Source of the DNA: Bidens hawaiensis
Lineage: Eukaryota; Streptophyta; Magnoliopsida; Asterales; Asteraceae
Assembly (NCBI GenBank): GCA_021521415.1
Contig: JAIQDT010003876.1
Span: 1-64,000 of the forward strand
DNA: 64,000 nucleotides
Reading direction: 5' to 3'
Each line of letters begins with the position of its first letter. Within the stretch, counting starts at the first letter, position 1. The notes beneath the pieces are model-generated. The model did not search any database. It was not told the origin of the DNA and saw nothing but the letters and a program-made list of their open reading frames with translations. This document shows positions 11,117-22,768 of the stretch, in pieces. The translations under genes and the position numbers were made by a program.

Positions 11117-12188
11117 GTCCTCTAGTTCTTACAATTCTTAATCATTCTCGTACTTTAATGAAAGTATCGCTAGTGGTCTCTTCCATAAGGCCTCCGGAAC
11201 ATAACTACATTCTTCTTAGTGTCTTCCTTTCATATGTAGCCTCATCGTTTCATGCCTTTTCAATTAGGATACCTTGACAATCACCTATCATTCTCGATCA
11301 TTTCTGCTTTCTCATCGCTTCTTTACTCACGATCCCAACAAGTTTTCTTATGGAGTTAACTGTTGCATGCATACTACATGTCTTAAATCATTCCAGCTGA
11401 CTTATCTCCGTTTCTTCCGTGTTGCTTCCACTTGGATTCCCAGTTTGGGCAACCTTTAATGCTTCAATGAGCATTGTTGGCATTGAAGTGGGAACAAGTG
11501 AGCAACTCCCTTAGTGTATTTTATTACAAGATCCAAGCGTGACCCTTCCTCATTACTTCCTTCAGTTGGAGCCCTACTACTTCCGTATATCGTTCTATCA
11601 CACATTCTTCAAAAGGGTGTCTTGTTGGCTTGTGTCCTAACACAGCATCCAGTATGACCTTTTCATGCTCGACCATTTTCCTCAGTCATCCTATCTCATC
11701 TCTAAGGAAACACAAACGTTATCACTCTAGGAATTAAATAGCACATGATTCGTAAGGTAAGTAGTTAATGACAGTGGCCAAGTGTAATTAATTCTTTACA
11801 TTACTCCTCAGGTTCTACATACTTCCCTTTGTGATTTCAATTGTGCTAGTTTCTACTTCCACACAATCGTAAAATACGTATAACCTACATTCTTATCCCT
11901 AGCAATTAAGCTAGTGTACACACATTCTTTCCCTAGAAATTAAGCTAGCATACAAACATTATTTCTTTAGCAATTAAGCTAACATAATATATTCTTCCAA
12001 ATTCATTTAACATGCATATGCATATTTTTCTAAGTCATTACATGAAATTAATCATGCAACTTACCGTTACCGAGCTTGCTTGAGCGACAAATGGCTTTCT
12101 TGAACCGGCATCTTCTTTCTTTACTTACTTAAGTCCCATTCTCAAATCGAGTCTAAGCATGTAGGATGCTTAATTCTCTCAAACTTAT
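11117..12188 (-). pseudogene. Decayed gag region of the chromovirus
   Basis: By position, between primer site and protease, this is where gag lay. No frame is open for more than about 60 codons and I could not pick out a gag or zinc-knuckle motif. It is annotated by context only. Confidence 0.35.
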
Positions 12189-12200
12189 GCTCTGATACCA
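12189..12200 (-). promoter_or_regulatory. Primer binding site, initiator tRNA-Met type
   Basis: The minus strand reads TGGTATCAGAGC, three bases inside the LTR terminus. The related low end at 8545-8556 has the same 12 bases but continues through the whole tRNA. Confidence 0.9.
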
Positions 12201-12673
12201 ACTTGTAATGCCCCGAACCCATTGGCGTTGGATTTACTCATAAACACAATTCTAAATATCAGAGTTAATTAAAAATTTTTGCGGAATAGATAAAAGAAAA
12301 CCATTCATTACATAAGTCTTAGAATTTAAACCATATAAAACATGTCTTAAGTTCAAACATCATAAAATTAACTCTTCATATGCCAGCTTCTTTATATCTG
12401 CCATGTGCCCCTCTTCTAGTTAGCTGTCTCATCCTACTCACCTGCGTGCATACTAAAAGTCAGATACGCTGAGTGAGTTCTTGTTAATCAAGCAACATAC
12501 AATACGTTCACATACTTGTATACATATCCGAAGGTATGTACATCTTACATACTTAACCTGTCCACCTTACTTTCATACATACACTCATACGTTCATTATT
12601 TCATAATTTTTTACTTTCATGATACATTCATAACTATCGTTACATTTTAAAGAGTCTTCCACCCTATAACCTC

Positions 12674-12830
12674 ACAGTTATTGTAAGGGTTTGGTCTCTA
12701 ACATCGAAGATATTATAAGGGTCTGGTCCCAATATCACATATATTATTAGGGTATGGTCCCTATCCTCATAGAAATTATTCGGGTCTGGTCCCTATCCTC
12801 ACAGATATTATTAGGGTCTAGTCCCTTTAT
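12674..12830. repeat. Tandem repeat, about 33-bp unit, five copies, in the chromovirus LTR
   Basis: Successive units share ATTATTAGGGTCTGGTCCCTATC with changes. Period and spelling vary slightly from unit to unit. Confidence 0.85.
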
Positions 12831-13213
12831 TCTGTGCAACCATACCATAGTTTCTTTACATTTTTATGTATAAACTTCCATACATACTCCCAATACTTAT
12901 AACATTCATATATCATTCATACATCATACATAAGACAATCACATATCGTACATACTTTTTCTTATGTATATATATAGTTATATACATCGATGTACATACT
13001 CTTAACCATTTCTATATCATTCAAATATCATTCATAAAATTCATATAACATACACTTGCTACTTAAGATAAGTGTATAACTAAACACATAGGAGTATGCA
13101 CGAAACTCACCTGGGTCCTGCTTCTTTAAGAGTTGATTGTAACACATTTCTTCAGTTGGGTACGACTAATTGTGTGTTACTTATGATTATCAATTAACAA
13201 CCTCTAACAATAT

Positions 13214-13457
13214 CATCTAATCGAATCATCATTCTAATCGAATCACCATTATAATCGAATCACAATTCTAATCGAATCATAATTCTAATCGAATGACAGT
13301 TCTAATCGAATGACAGTTCCAATCGAATGATAGTTCCAATTGAATAACCATTCTAATTGAATGACAGTTCTAATCGAATGGCATATTCTAATTAAATGAC
13401 CATTCTAATCGAATGACAGTTCTAATCGAATGGAAGATTTTAATCGAATGACCATTC
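13214..13457. repeat. 17-bp minisatellite, about 14 copies, in the chromovirus LTR
   Basis: The unit ATTCTAATCGAATGACA recurs with a strict 17-bp step and point differences (CATC, CACC, ACAG endings). One or two units are 18 bp. It has no spacers, so it is not CRISPR-like. Confidence 0.93.
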
Positions 13458-14334
13458 GTTTTGATTACTTTTCTCATTCGATTCGGTTACTTTATCTATT
13501 CGATTCAATTATGTTTTCTTTTAAATCAAGTTTCTTAAGGACTTTATTCATATTTGATTTCCATAATTATCACTTTCCAACTTTTCTTTTCGACTTGTTT
13601 TGCCCGTCTTGCATAAGAAATGATTGGGCTATAACCCCATCGTTTCCTTGCATTAACCCAGTCCAAACATTACCCGTTTGTTCCGTTTCATTCCAAACAA
13701 CTTGTTTATGTTCAAGTTTATATTGTTCTTACATAATAAGGCCCGAGTTACTATTCTACCAAGTTTGATGTAAAACCAACTTCGTTTACCCGTCCTTTTC
13801 ACGAACAAGGAAGTACTCATTTTAGCCGAAACGAACCAACTAACCCGTTTACTATCAAGTTCATTACTTTATCAATAATCATGACCCGATCTATCATCCT
13901 ACCAAGTTTCATGCAAATCCGCGCATGAAAAGTAAGCTTTTCTAACAAAAACGAACCGTTAGGTTTAAGCGGCACGTACCCGTCTCGCCCCAATCTGCAA
14001 ACCTATCTGCTCGCTGTCGCTGGAATTCGCCACTACATTTTCCGGAAATACCAAAATAGTTGCTAGAATATTCTATTTTAACCATTACGGTTTTGCTGTT
14101 AAAAACCAGACTTACCGACCTCTGATCAAAGATATAATCGGTGGAAGTATTCATTTATATGTCATGAACACTCAGTTAAAATTTGAGTCCGATCCGACGG
14201 TTAGATCTCAGGGTATCGTCGTGTCTTTGTGGGTTATTTTCTCAAACACAGGAATTGGAGAAGTATGTGTTTTTAATGGTGTAGGCTATGGTGTAGAGAT
14301 GGATGAAAATGGAAAGGATTAGGGTTTAAGGGGG

Positions 14335-14342
14335 TATTTATA
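14335..14342 (-). promoter_or_regulatory. TATA box of the chromovirus LTR
   Basis: The minus strand has TATAAATA in a C-rich context (GGGAGTATAAATACCCCC). It lies about 120 bp inside the proposed LTR edge and points toward the minus-strand pol. Confidence 0.6.
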
Positions 14343-14460
14343 CTCCCTTAAGCCCATGGACCTTAGACCCATCTTTACTTTTTGGTCCATATTAATTCCA
14401 TCTAATTAGCTTCTTAAATTAAGGAACCAGGTGTGTATCTAATCGATTTTTGCAAACAGA

Positions 14461-15000
14461 TGTTCAATCATTATTCTTTAAATCAGTTTGTGTTCATCAA
14501 AAATATATAAGAGCGTTAATGTGTGTACCAAATAAAGATTGATCGGCTTTCTTCTAACCTTAAAAATGATCTGTCTCTATTCAATGTTCTTCTAACATGT
14601 TCTATGGCTTTCGCAATTTTGATTTAGAATTAGGGTTTTAATTTATTTGATCGAGAAATGACTTTGTTCAAAAAGTTATTATTACTGAAGATAGTCATTT
14701 TCGTATCAACACAATCACGTTTCACTATCCAATACTATTTAAAAGAATATTTTAAAAAAAATAAGTAAACGCAAGTGATATATGAAATCATCTAGAAATG
14801 CATATACAAAGAAAATATCTAATCAGTAAAGTATCTAGAATTCTCAGGCACATGGATTGCAGCAAATGAAGCACTTGAACGGTTACATACGGGCCAAATG
14901 ACAAATTTGGCTGCTAGGGTTAGTTTTTAGATATTTTATGTCAAACCATATTCTGCACATGTGAATTACCTAGAAGTATTGAAGTTCATTCGCAGGGTAC
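14461..15000. other. Non-coding spacer
   Basis: AT-rich sequence between the chromovirus and the next LTR. I see no gene, RNA or repeat. Confidence 0.5.
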
Positions 15001-15620
15001 TGTTCCCACCCGCAAGGATGGTTAAAAGGTAACGTCATAAGACAGCTGCGATTACCCAACTTCATTATAGAAGATTTACGAAGATCCTCTTTTGGAAAAC
15101 ACGTGACCCTTCGGCCAATAGAAAAAGGACAGCTGGCCAGGTTGTTACAACCACTCACATGGCCAGGTTTATCTCGTCCTATCATATGTGGACACGTGTC
15201 CAGGTTGTTACAACCATGCACATGGGCCGTATAGCTCAACCTATCACAGGAGGACACGTGTCTAGGCGGTTACAAGAGCATCTTCTAGAAAGGGACATCT
15301 GGGCAAACTATATTCCCACATCCTTCAGCTATAAGTACTTCACAATCTCCATGAGGTAATCCATTCACTCTCCATTATCTACTCTAAATACTTAAGTACT
15401 TTATCTTTACCGGAATTGTACTTATTCTCACGCCGGGGGGTGGTTACGGGATGACCCCCCTCTCGTCCTTCCCGTAGCAAGCTCACGGTGGTTGTTTTTC
15501 AAGTTTCTGTCAAAGGACTTTTGGAAGTTGGACTCGTATCGTTAGTCGGTATGTACTTGACCCGTATCTTGTGGACTCGTTGGATCTAAACCCTTAGGGG
15601 ATTAGGTCCGTGTTTCTTCA
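15001..15620 (+). repeat. 5' LTR of the outer Ty3/gypsy element
   Basis: The limits are inferred from TGTTCCC at 15001 and TTCTTCA before the primer-site-like sequence at 15621. It contains a CACGTG-bearing tandem repeat and a TATA box (TATAAG, 15330-15335). No second LTR exists in the window to confirm the ends. Confidence 0.6.
15127..15276. repeat. 62-63-bp tandem repeat with G-boxes in LTR U3
   Basis: Units start at 15127, 15190 and 15252 (the last is partial) and share GGACACGTGTCCAGGTTGTTACAA. Units two and three contain the perfect G-box core CACGTG (15193-15198, 15255-15260). A further CACGTG lies at 15100-15105. The array ends about 55 bp before the TATA box. Confidence 0.85.
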
Positions 15621-15640
15621 TTTGCGCCATCCGTGCTTGT
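15621..15640 (+). promoter_or_regulatory. Probable primer binding site of the outer gypsy element
   Basis: TTTGCGCCATCCGTGCTTGT immediately follows the LTR and resembles the GGCGCC-type primer sites of the Athila/Tat group, with one G changed. The tRNA match is imperfect. Confidence 0.5.
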
Positions 15641-15677
15641 GTTAGAACTGTGCTAATTTTTTGTTGGTTCAAACGAC

Positions 15678-16410
15678 ATGAGTCAATTTCTCGAAGGGCC
15701 GACGAAAAATCCTGTAACTCTTAGACGCACTATTGATGTCGAAGCACCTGGAGGTCCTATCACAGGTGACTTAGGACGTGTTATGGTGGAAACTTGTCGA
15801 ACTCTTACGGAATTAGGTCTGGAAGAAGAATGTGATAATTATGAGCCGGCGAGACTCCACCATCGTAGTTCCAGAGTGGGAGGAACCCTGTCCCCCGAAC
15901 AGTGGTTACGTATCCAGTAAGAAAATGCTGAGGGTTGAGTACGACCGCATGGTTCGTGAAGAGAGAATTCGTGCCCGTACTCTGGCTTATGATGAATCTC
16001 CCAGGAGATCTATATCCCCTCCCACAACGGTGCGGAATAGTCAGATGTGTGAAAGCCTTCAAACTGAGGGGTTTCCTGAAGATGAGTTTGTTAAGAGGAG
16101 ACATGACCGTCCTCACATGGTTATACGTTCGTCCTCCTACAGAGGTGAGTATGAAAGTTATGATCCAACATACCGTCTAAGCGAATTCAGTTATTATAGT
16201 GGAGATAGAAGGATTTATGGACGAGAGGGAACTAGTCGCCCGCGTGCGGTAGTTCGTTATACTGAGTACCGCAGTGATTCAAAAGAAGACTTCACAAAAC
16301 CATACCGCCCGGTAGCCTTTGCTGAGAAGTCAAAATTCATCGCGCGCATCGCAACAGCTCCGTTCCCAGTTAAAGAAAAAATTCCTACGTCATTGGGAAA
16401 GTACAATGGG
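15678..16410 (+). pseudogene. gag: Gag, 5' half, cut by the nested element
   Basis: The ATG at 15678 is the first after the primer site and opens 80 codons. A frameshift near 15840-15900 then moves the reading to the frame of 15832-16428, which ends LGKYNG at the insertion point. The N-terminal gag region is basic and charged (SPRRSISPPTTVR, then SSSYRGEYES). The conserved gag domain follows only at 50435. The frameshift and the insertion inactivate it. Confidence 0.8.
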
Positions 16411-16415
16411 ATGAC
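16411..16415. repeat. Target site duplication ATGAC (left copy; right copy 50430-50434)
   Basis: The same five bases flank the Athila-like element on both sides. Removing one copy with the element restores a continuous gag codon series. Confidence 0.93.
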
Positions 16416-16672
16416 TGATATGGTTTAAAATATACATGTTATTATATAGATATTTCCTATGTTTTCAAGTATTGTGAGCCAGGGTTATCTTACTCTTTTA
16501 ATAAATGACTACCACTTGATGCCACTTGTCACACTCTCATCCATTCTCTTACTTTTTAACCCATTTTTTAAATATGGATCCTATATGGGTCATTACCCAC
16601 CCTATTTATGTTATTCGGATCTGATATGTTTTATTCATTTCTAAACCCTGAATCAAAAAACTCTCCCAAACC

Positions 16673-19600
16673 ATGATCCGTGCCCCTCTTTATGGCCGAT
16701 CCCCCTCTCCACGGCCACCACAACCACCACTGCCGGCACCGAACTCTCACAAACCCCCATCACTCATCATTCGCATTCTCAGATCTCACGAACCTGCTCC
16801 TTTGCTGCTTATTATCAGGTAAATCACAATTCCCTCCTTTATGTTTCAGAGTTATCTACTATCAAAACAACCCCCCCGCAACGACCAGTATCCGATGTTC
16901 CCTCAAACAAATTTGGATTTAGATCCTAGGTTAATCTGCATAAATGTAAATAAATCAAACTCGCCTCAAATAAGATTTAATTGAATATTTAAAACTAGGT
17001 AAAATCACATAGCCTAACTAAATCTATGTTTATGGTTTGGATTTTGAAAAACCGGTTGTTTGAATAACAAAAACAGATGAAAATCACAATTGGCTTCTAC
17101 TGATGGGTAATTCCGATTCAGTTAGAATTGGCTATTATTTTGAATTTAGATGTCGTTGAATTTGTTTATGTTTCGTGTTTCGTTTTGAATTTTTACTTGA
17201 AATTCATAGTTATGTTGATGATTGCTCTATTCGTTGTGTGAATTGATTGTTTTACAATGATCGGAGCCTCAGTTTTATCGCTGATTATGATAACATTATC
17301 AATAATATGATAACTATAATTAAACCGTTGACAAATAATATGATAACTATAACTTTAGGAATTTGGTTAACATGCTTCCTCTGTTTGAAGTATTATGAAT
17401 TAAGATATTTGTGTATTGTTTGTAACTAATTCAGTTATAATCGTTACTTGCTGTTAAATTCGTTAATTTCATCATTTTATCCGTTTCATCATTTCTTATT
17501 TAGATTTATAAGAAAGCTTAAATTTTGTATTCATATATATGTTTGTCTTCATATATATGTTTATAAGAAAGCTTAAATTTTGTATTCATATATATGTCTC
17601 CCGGTATGCTTTATCTCTATATGTATATATACACATTCATAACACACACACACACAAATGCATGTTAATCTTATGGTTCTTTTATATGGTTTTATAGAGC
17701 ATCGGTTCACATTTTGAGACTGATGGAACGTGTGTGTTCCATGTCCAGTCACACTCTATGGTCTCAATCAAGGAAAAAGAGACTTACTACGCAAAAATGG
17801 TCTTATAAGGTACGTCTTTCATCTCTTCGTTTCACATTGTGAAAGTGTTTGTTTTTTTGCTTATTATTCTTCATGTGAAAGTTTTATTCGATTTTGTGAA
17901 AGCAAATATGATTTTTACTTTTATATTAATGTTGAATATAAATTTATTTGTACAAATTTATTTTTTAAATTTTATATATTATATATTATGTTTTTATGTA
18001 TTTTAATTATGGTGATTCGTGATTGATAACTCTAATGGTCTTTTCAGAGTATTATTGACTGTTAGTTTATATAGGGTAAAATATCATTGACTTTTGTTAG
18101 GACTTTATATTGGTTCAAACAGCAGTATAATATGAATATCATTGACTTTTATTAGGACTTTATATAGGACTTTATAATCTGCTTAACTTATTTTTCCTTT
18201 AAATTTGATTTTTTTTATATTTTGAATTTAATCAAAATTTGTTAATTCTTTTAAATAACTAATGAGATATCTTCAAATATCCCCTAATTTTAGGGGAATC
18301 AATTTAAATTTTAAAATTTTGTTATCTACTTTTTTTCAAGTACTATATATAATAAATGAGAAAACAATCCATACCTTTGTAATATTCAGTGATTATTTTA
18401 CATTATTGACTTTTATTATTTGTTTTTATCTGATTTAAAATCATTGAATTATTTACTTCAATCACTTTTTTTATTCTTATTTTAAAAAGAATGAGTTCAT
18501 AAAAACTTTTAAACCATAATTTTTGACGTTTTATTTGTTTTATCTATATATATATATATATTACTGTGACTTTTTTATTCTAATTCCACAATTAAAACTT
18601 TTTTTATGAAGACCATCTTTTTTTATTTTTATTTTAAATGACTAAATGTTACTATTGAGGTAAATTTTTGGTTTTAATATTAGATGAACAATAATATTAA
18701 GTTCATAAAAAATTATTTATCATCCCATTTCCATTCATTTATAAGTTAAGCAAATAATATTATACTATAAATATTAGTATAATTTTCACTTATAGCAACC
18801 TGTCTAACAAATTTTTTTATTCCGTCCTTCTTTTAATTATTTATAATATAATATTATTTGCTTTTATTGTTTCAATCTGCACAACATATTTTTCGGTTTC
18901 AAAATATTATAGCACGAGTGATAGAAGATCTTGTGAATAATAATTAAATGTCATTATACTAAGGTGAGCAGATTAAATAAAAGTGATTCAAAATTTCATA
19001 CACATGTTTCGTCTCTTTGTTTCATCATTATACTAAGGTGAGCAGATTAAATAAAATTGATTCAAAATTTGGTATTGTTTGTAACTACATATATTCAAAA
19101 TTATATTATGGTACACATTGGTCGCTATCATTCGACTGCATAACAGTTTGTATTCCATCATCTCTTAGGTTAAATATCTATTTGTATTCCAACAAAGTAT
19201 GAATCATGCTACACCCAGTGCTAAAGATGCATGCAACTGCTAATATAGTATGCATAATAAGTTTTAAAAGTAGTTAGCTTGATTCTATATGGATCACTCT
19301 TTTTTCCCCCTAAAAGAGTGGGTGATGTATAATGTTTGATTCTATATGCTAAAGTAGAAACTGTGTCGATCTGTGCATAGTAGTAAACTCTCAAAATATA
19401 GTGATGTTTAAACTCATTGTTATTGATGATAACACAGATGCTGCTGAAAAGAAGTGGTAAAGACAAGAGATGGCAGATATGCCTAATGGCAGGTAGAGCT
19501 TTAAATTATGGTAAGTAACATTTAGTGATTATTTTCGGGTCAAATTTAAACCCATAAGGGGTCAAGACTTTCAGGCAATATACAAGGCTATTATTGTAAC

Positions 19601-20207
19601 AGCAGTTTAGGTTTAGAACATCCATATTTGGTTATTATTGTGTTTATTAAATGGTGGCTACTGATGTTCAAAAAAATAATTTCAGATAAATTTAAAATAA
19701 ATGGATTTTATCTTGACTTCTCATGAGGTCTCCATATTGATATTCACTCAAAACAAATTAAAGTAAACACATTCACATAAAGCAGATGTTTACTTTAATT
19801 GTTCTCTTAATATGTGTACTATTAATTTTGATTTCTAAGAATTTGACTTTAATTGTTTTAAAATGGATTTCTATTTTCTATCTAGATATAAGAGAAATCA
19901 GAGGAGGGATTAGAGAATCATCTACGGTACAATTCTGTTTTTGAAACCTTATATTATTGATCCATCAATTTTTGAATCATGACACACAACGAAAAAAAAT
20001 TGTAATTGATTCTAGAAAAACTCTTGGGGTATCAAGCAGTAGAGGGTTATAATCATTTTGTAAGAATAAATGGGCAAAAATGTCAGATCTTTAAAGTTTT
20101 ACATTTCTCCTGATGATGTAACAGTTTGTTTGTAGGTTACAAAATTTTTTTATCAGTTTGTGCAGCAGGTGGCTGTGCCTGGTAGCAATCTAGATTTGTC
20201 AAGATGA
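16673..20207 (+). CDS. Possible five-exon gene carried by the Helitron, 147 aa, unidentified
   Basis: The predicted exons are 16673-16818, 17698-17809, 19438-19510, 19886-19926 and 20136-20207. All four introns begin GT and end AG, with good donors (CAG|GTAAAT, AAG|GTACGT, ATG|GTAAGT) and T-rich acceptors for three of them. The phases agree, and the spliced frame stays open from ATG to TGA over 444 nt. The N-terminus is Pro/Arg-rich (MIRAPLYGRSPSPRPPQPP). The middle is basic. The C-terminal part reads RWQICLMAGRALNYDIREI and ends NLDLSR. I do not recognise the protein. Exon 2 also reads sensibly in another frame up to a stop, so the chain may be a chimera of captured exons or partly wrong. 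Confidence 0.35.
17505..17597. repeat. 38-bp direct duplication inside the Helitron
   Basis: 17505-17542 and 17560-17597 are identical (TTTATAAGAAAGCTTAAATT...), separated by 17 bp. Confidence 0.9.
18951..19070. repeat. 46-bp direct duplication inside the Helitron
   Basis: 18951-18996 and 19025-19070 share TCATTATACTAAGGTGAGCA and the following bases, with one difference. Confidence 0.88.
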
Positions 20208-20671
20208 TCCAAGAAAACGAAAACTCGAATGCAAGGTAGTCGGTCTAACTCAGCAATGGCGGATGGCCAGAAATGAAAAGCCCCAGAGGTTTGTGCTGCT
20301 GATTGGAAAGTTTCAGAGATCACAAGAAGCATCCACGACCACAGTGTTATTTATCTTTGGTCACTTTGTTACTAAATAAATAGAAACTACCTTTGACAAC
20401 AAATGGTTAAAAGAGTTGAAGGATAGCCAGTGACCAGTTTTTGTTCTTTAATGTATATTTTATTCATTTTCTAATTACACTCTTAATGTTAATTCGAATT
20501 TTATACAAACTTAAAAATGGTTAATATCGCTGCTGTATCTATTAATTCACTGAATGTGACATGGGTGTTTATTGAGGTTTTGGGTACTGTGGTTACTCAA
20601 GTTAAGTTTCTTTACGGGAGACTGATTAGATTTCTACATGGAAGCCTCTCTTTTGCATTCTCTCATTTATC

Positions 20672-20886
20672 TTTTTAGAAAAGGAAACCCCATACGCAGG
20701 CGATAGCAGATTTTATTGGGTAGCCTTAGCCCGTTATCTCCTCTTTCGGGGAACATTCACCACCCAAAGGCCAACTGCGGTAAAATCCGGCTTTGGCTGG
20801 ACTCGAACTTGAGACCTTATAGTCTACAACCCAAATCTTCATTTCCCCTTTAATGCTAATAATTGAGCTAAAGCACATTAGCTCTA
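20672..20886 (-). mobile_element. tRNA-derived SINE
   Basis: The minus strand has an A-box-like TAGCTCAATTATTAGC (20870-20855) and, 46 bp on, a B-box AGTTCGAGTCC (20809-20799). That is the RNA polymerase III promoter pair of tRNA-derived SINEs. A roughly 115-bp unrelated body follows. The ends are approximate, and I could not see a clear target duplication. Confidence 0.6.
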
Positions 20887-21016
20887 GGAAGAGACTTATT
20901 AAGTTATTTTGTGTTTAGAATTTGATATTTTACTCTCTTTATAAGTTGACTTTCAAATATAATACGTATATATCTAATATAATTTTTTCTTCATTTCGTA
21001 AATTATTTTACACGGT

Positions 21017-21043
21017 CCCGTGTATCACACGGGTTTAACCTAG
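21017..21043 (+). other. Helitron 3' terminal hairpin and CTAG end
   Basis: The stem CCCGTGT/ACACGGG has a 3-base loop, followed by TTTAAC and CTAG. In Helitrons this hairpin marks the end of rolling-circle transfer. Confidence 0.9.
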
Positions 21044-22052
21044 TATTAAATATATTTTTATTTGGCTCATAATTGGATTTTAAAGGTTAAATTTTAAACG
21101 AGAGAAATTAAAGTATTTATGCTAAACTTGAGACCACAATGTCATCAAAGTAATAATTGGTGGAATAAATGGCCACATATTTTTTGGAGTTTCATGTTCA
21201 CATGCTTATTAAAAGATAAAAATTACACGTTAACCATCCTCCAATTACTTATAAGTTTTATTTATTTACAAAGTGCAAGAGAGCTCGTTGCAATATTTCA
21301 AATGGGCTGATAATTGATGGGCCCACAAGAAAATACAAAGAAAGAAAAAAAGAAAACCTAATATATCTATATATAATAATATAAATATAATAATATAAAG
21401 AGTAAGGAGGTTGATTCATTCGAGCGGCTCCTGGGTAAAAATTCGAAAAGCCACAAGTTAGAAAGAAAGCATATTTTAATATTAAAAAAGGAGTTTTTGT
21501 GTTTGGTGGGATTTTGTTGGGAGCTCACGTGAAAAGGCAGAAAGAAGAAATCATATATACAAGTGGGAGCCGGCTACTGTACACATAACATTGGTAGCCA
21601 CAAATCATAAAGGAAGCAAGTCAGACACGAGAGCACATAAATCATCTTTCTTTTGGGTTTGAATTATTGATTTTTTTTTATTATGAATTATCTTTATGAA
21701 CCATCATTTATTTTTGTATCGTACTTGATTATGAGTAGCTAAATACTTTATACTGCCTAGGTTTTGGTTGAGTACTAGTTTAAATTAATGGTTTGACGAA
21801 CTATTATTTGTTCGGTTGATTTGGTATTATGGTAAAAGTTTTTAATTGGTTTGGTCATAATATTGTTGAGTAATTAAATCTAGTTTCTTACTTTAATATT
21901 TATTCCACTTGTGTTTAATAGTTTTTTGGTGATTGTAAGACACATGATTAGGTTGTTTACTTTGTGTTTTCAACTTGTTTGCGGTTTACGGTCGAAATAA
22001 CCGTAGGAATAATATATAAAAGTTTATTAAATTTTATTGTTCTATCTCTAGA

Positions 22053-22358
22053 GAGGCCGGGAGGGAATTTAGTGTTGTGTCATCTTTGTCTTTTGCGGGT
22101 TTGGGTAATAATTGCACGGGAGTTAGTTATCCTAGGTCCCTTAGATTATTGTGATACAAATTATGTTCAAGTTAATTATTAATACCCCCTTTATATTAAT
22201 ATATATTGTATCCTAAGAGACCAGGAGGTGATTTGGGTTTTGGGGTACCATAGTATTATTAGGTAAGGTGAGACCGGGAGGTGATCCAACCTTTAACAAT
22301 TGAGCTTCACATGTCATTAGAGTTCTAGGGTGTCGTTGGTGAGGCCGGGAGGTGATCT
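22053..22358 (+). repeat. Purine-rich motif repeated four times in the Athila LTR
   Basis: GAGRCCGGGAGGTGATYT-like sequences begin at about 22053, 22217, 22270 and 22341. The 3' LTR has the same set at about 49718, 49879, 49935 and 50006. They lie downstream of the presumed promoter and so in the transcript leader. Confidence 0.8.
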
Positions 22359-22768
22359 AGCGCATTTTTAGTGGTCTCTAGTGTCATATTTTTAAGATAT
22401 TGTTTTTCAACCAAGTCAAGTTCGTTAGCTATTAATTTAACTAGTAGGATTCCATTACCTAGGTAGTCGTTTCTCATATTTGTTTTAAACCCAATTTTTA
22501 TAAACTTTTATTTTTAGTTTAATTATTAATTAGTCAAATTTTATAAGTTTAATTAATATAAGAAAATTTCAAAAAAATTAAAAGAAAGACTAGGTTAGTA
22601 ATCTTTAGGTTTAATAATTAGAGTTTATCCATAGTGTCCTAGGTTCGATATCCGTTCTTACTTGCTAACTACATTGCGACCAGTACACTTGCGTATTGTG
22701 TGTTTTTTAGGTGAATTCGGTATAACTTGGTTTTTAATATTATATACGTTTTTCACACATCAAGTTTT

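Larger units (their letters stand above)
8557..14460 (-). mobile_element. Degenerate Ty3/gypsy chromovirus (Tekay/Del-like)
   Basis: LTR ends with the same start (TGCAACGCCCCGAACCC at 8560; TGTAATGCCCCGAACCC at 12204) occur in the same orientation. A methionine-type primer site abuts the second, and decayed minus-strand protease, RT and RNase H lie between them. The outer edge at about 14460 is placed at a TGTTTGCAAA (minus strand) upstream of a TATA box and is uncertain. I found no target duplication, which fits the abnormal tRNA-fused low end. The copy is old, because no domain stays in one frame. Confidence 0.7.
12204..14460 (-). repeat. 5' LTR of the chromovirus
   Basis: The LTR begins (plus strand) TGTAATGCCCCGAACCC next to the primer site. 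It contains two tandem arrays and, on the minus strand, a TATA box at 14342-14335. The outer boundary is an estimate. Confidence 0.6.
16488..21043 (+). mobile_element. Non-autonomous Helitron, 4556 bp
   Basis: The 5' end is TC (TCTTACTC), the 3' end is CTAG, and insertion is between A and T (GGTTA / TATTAAATAT) without duplication. A perfect 7-bp hairpin (CCCGTGT-ATC-ACACGGG, 21017-21033) lies 6 bases before CTAG. The 3' LTR of the host element at about 48712-48735 is the empty site, which fixes both ends independently. No Rep/helicase coding is present, so movement would need a partner. It carries a SINE, short internal duplications and a possible spliced gene. Confidence 0.92.
16416..22762 (+). 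repeat. 5' LTR of the Athila-like element, interrupted by a Helitron
   Basis: The LTR segments are 16416-16487 and 21044-22762, about 1.79 kb in total, against 1775 bp for the 3' LTR. AT-rich promoter-like sequence (TATATCTATATATAATAATATAAA) lies at about 21361-21400, followed by the leader with the GAGRCCGGGAGG motifs. Confidence 0.93.

Noticed and set aside
13214..13457. Regular short repeats resembling a CRISPR array
   Set aside because: Units are contiguous with no unique spacers, in a plant LTR. It is a minisatellite.
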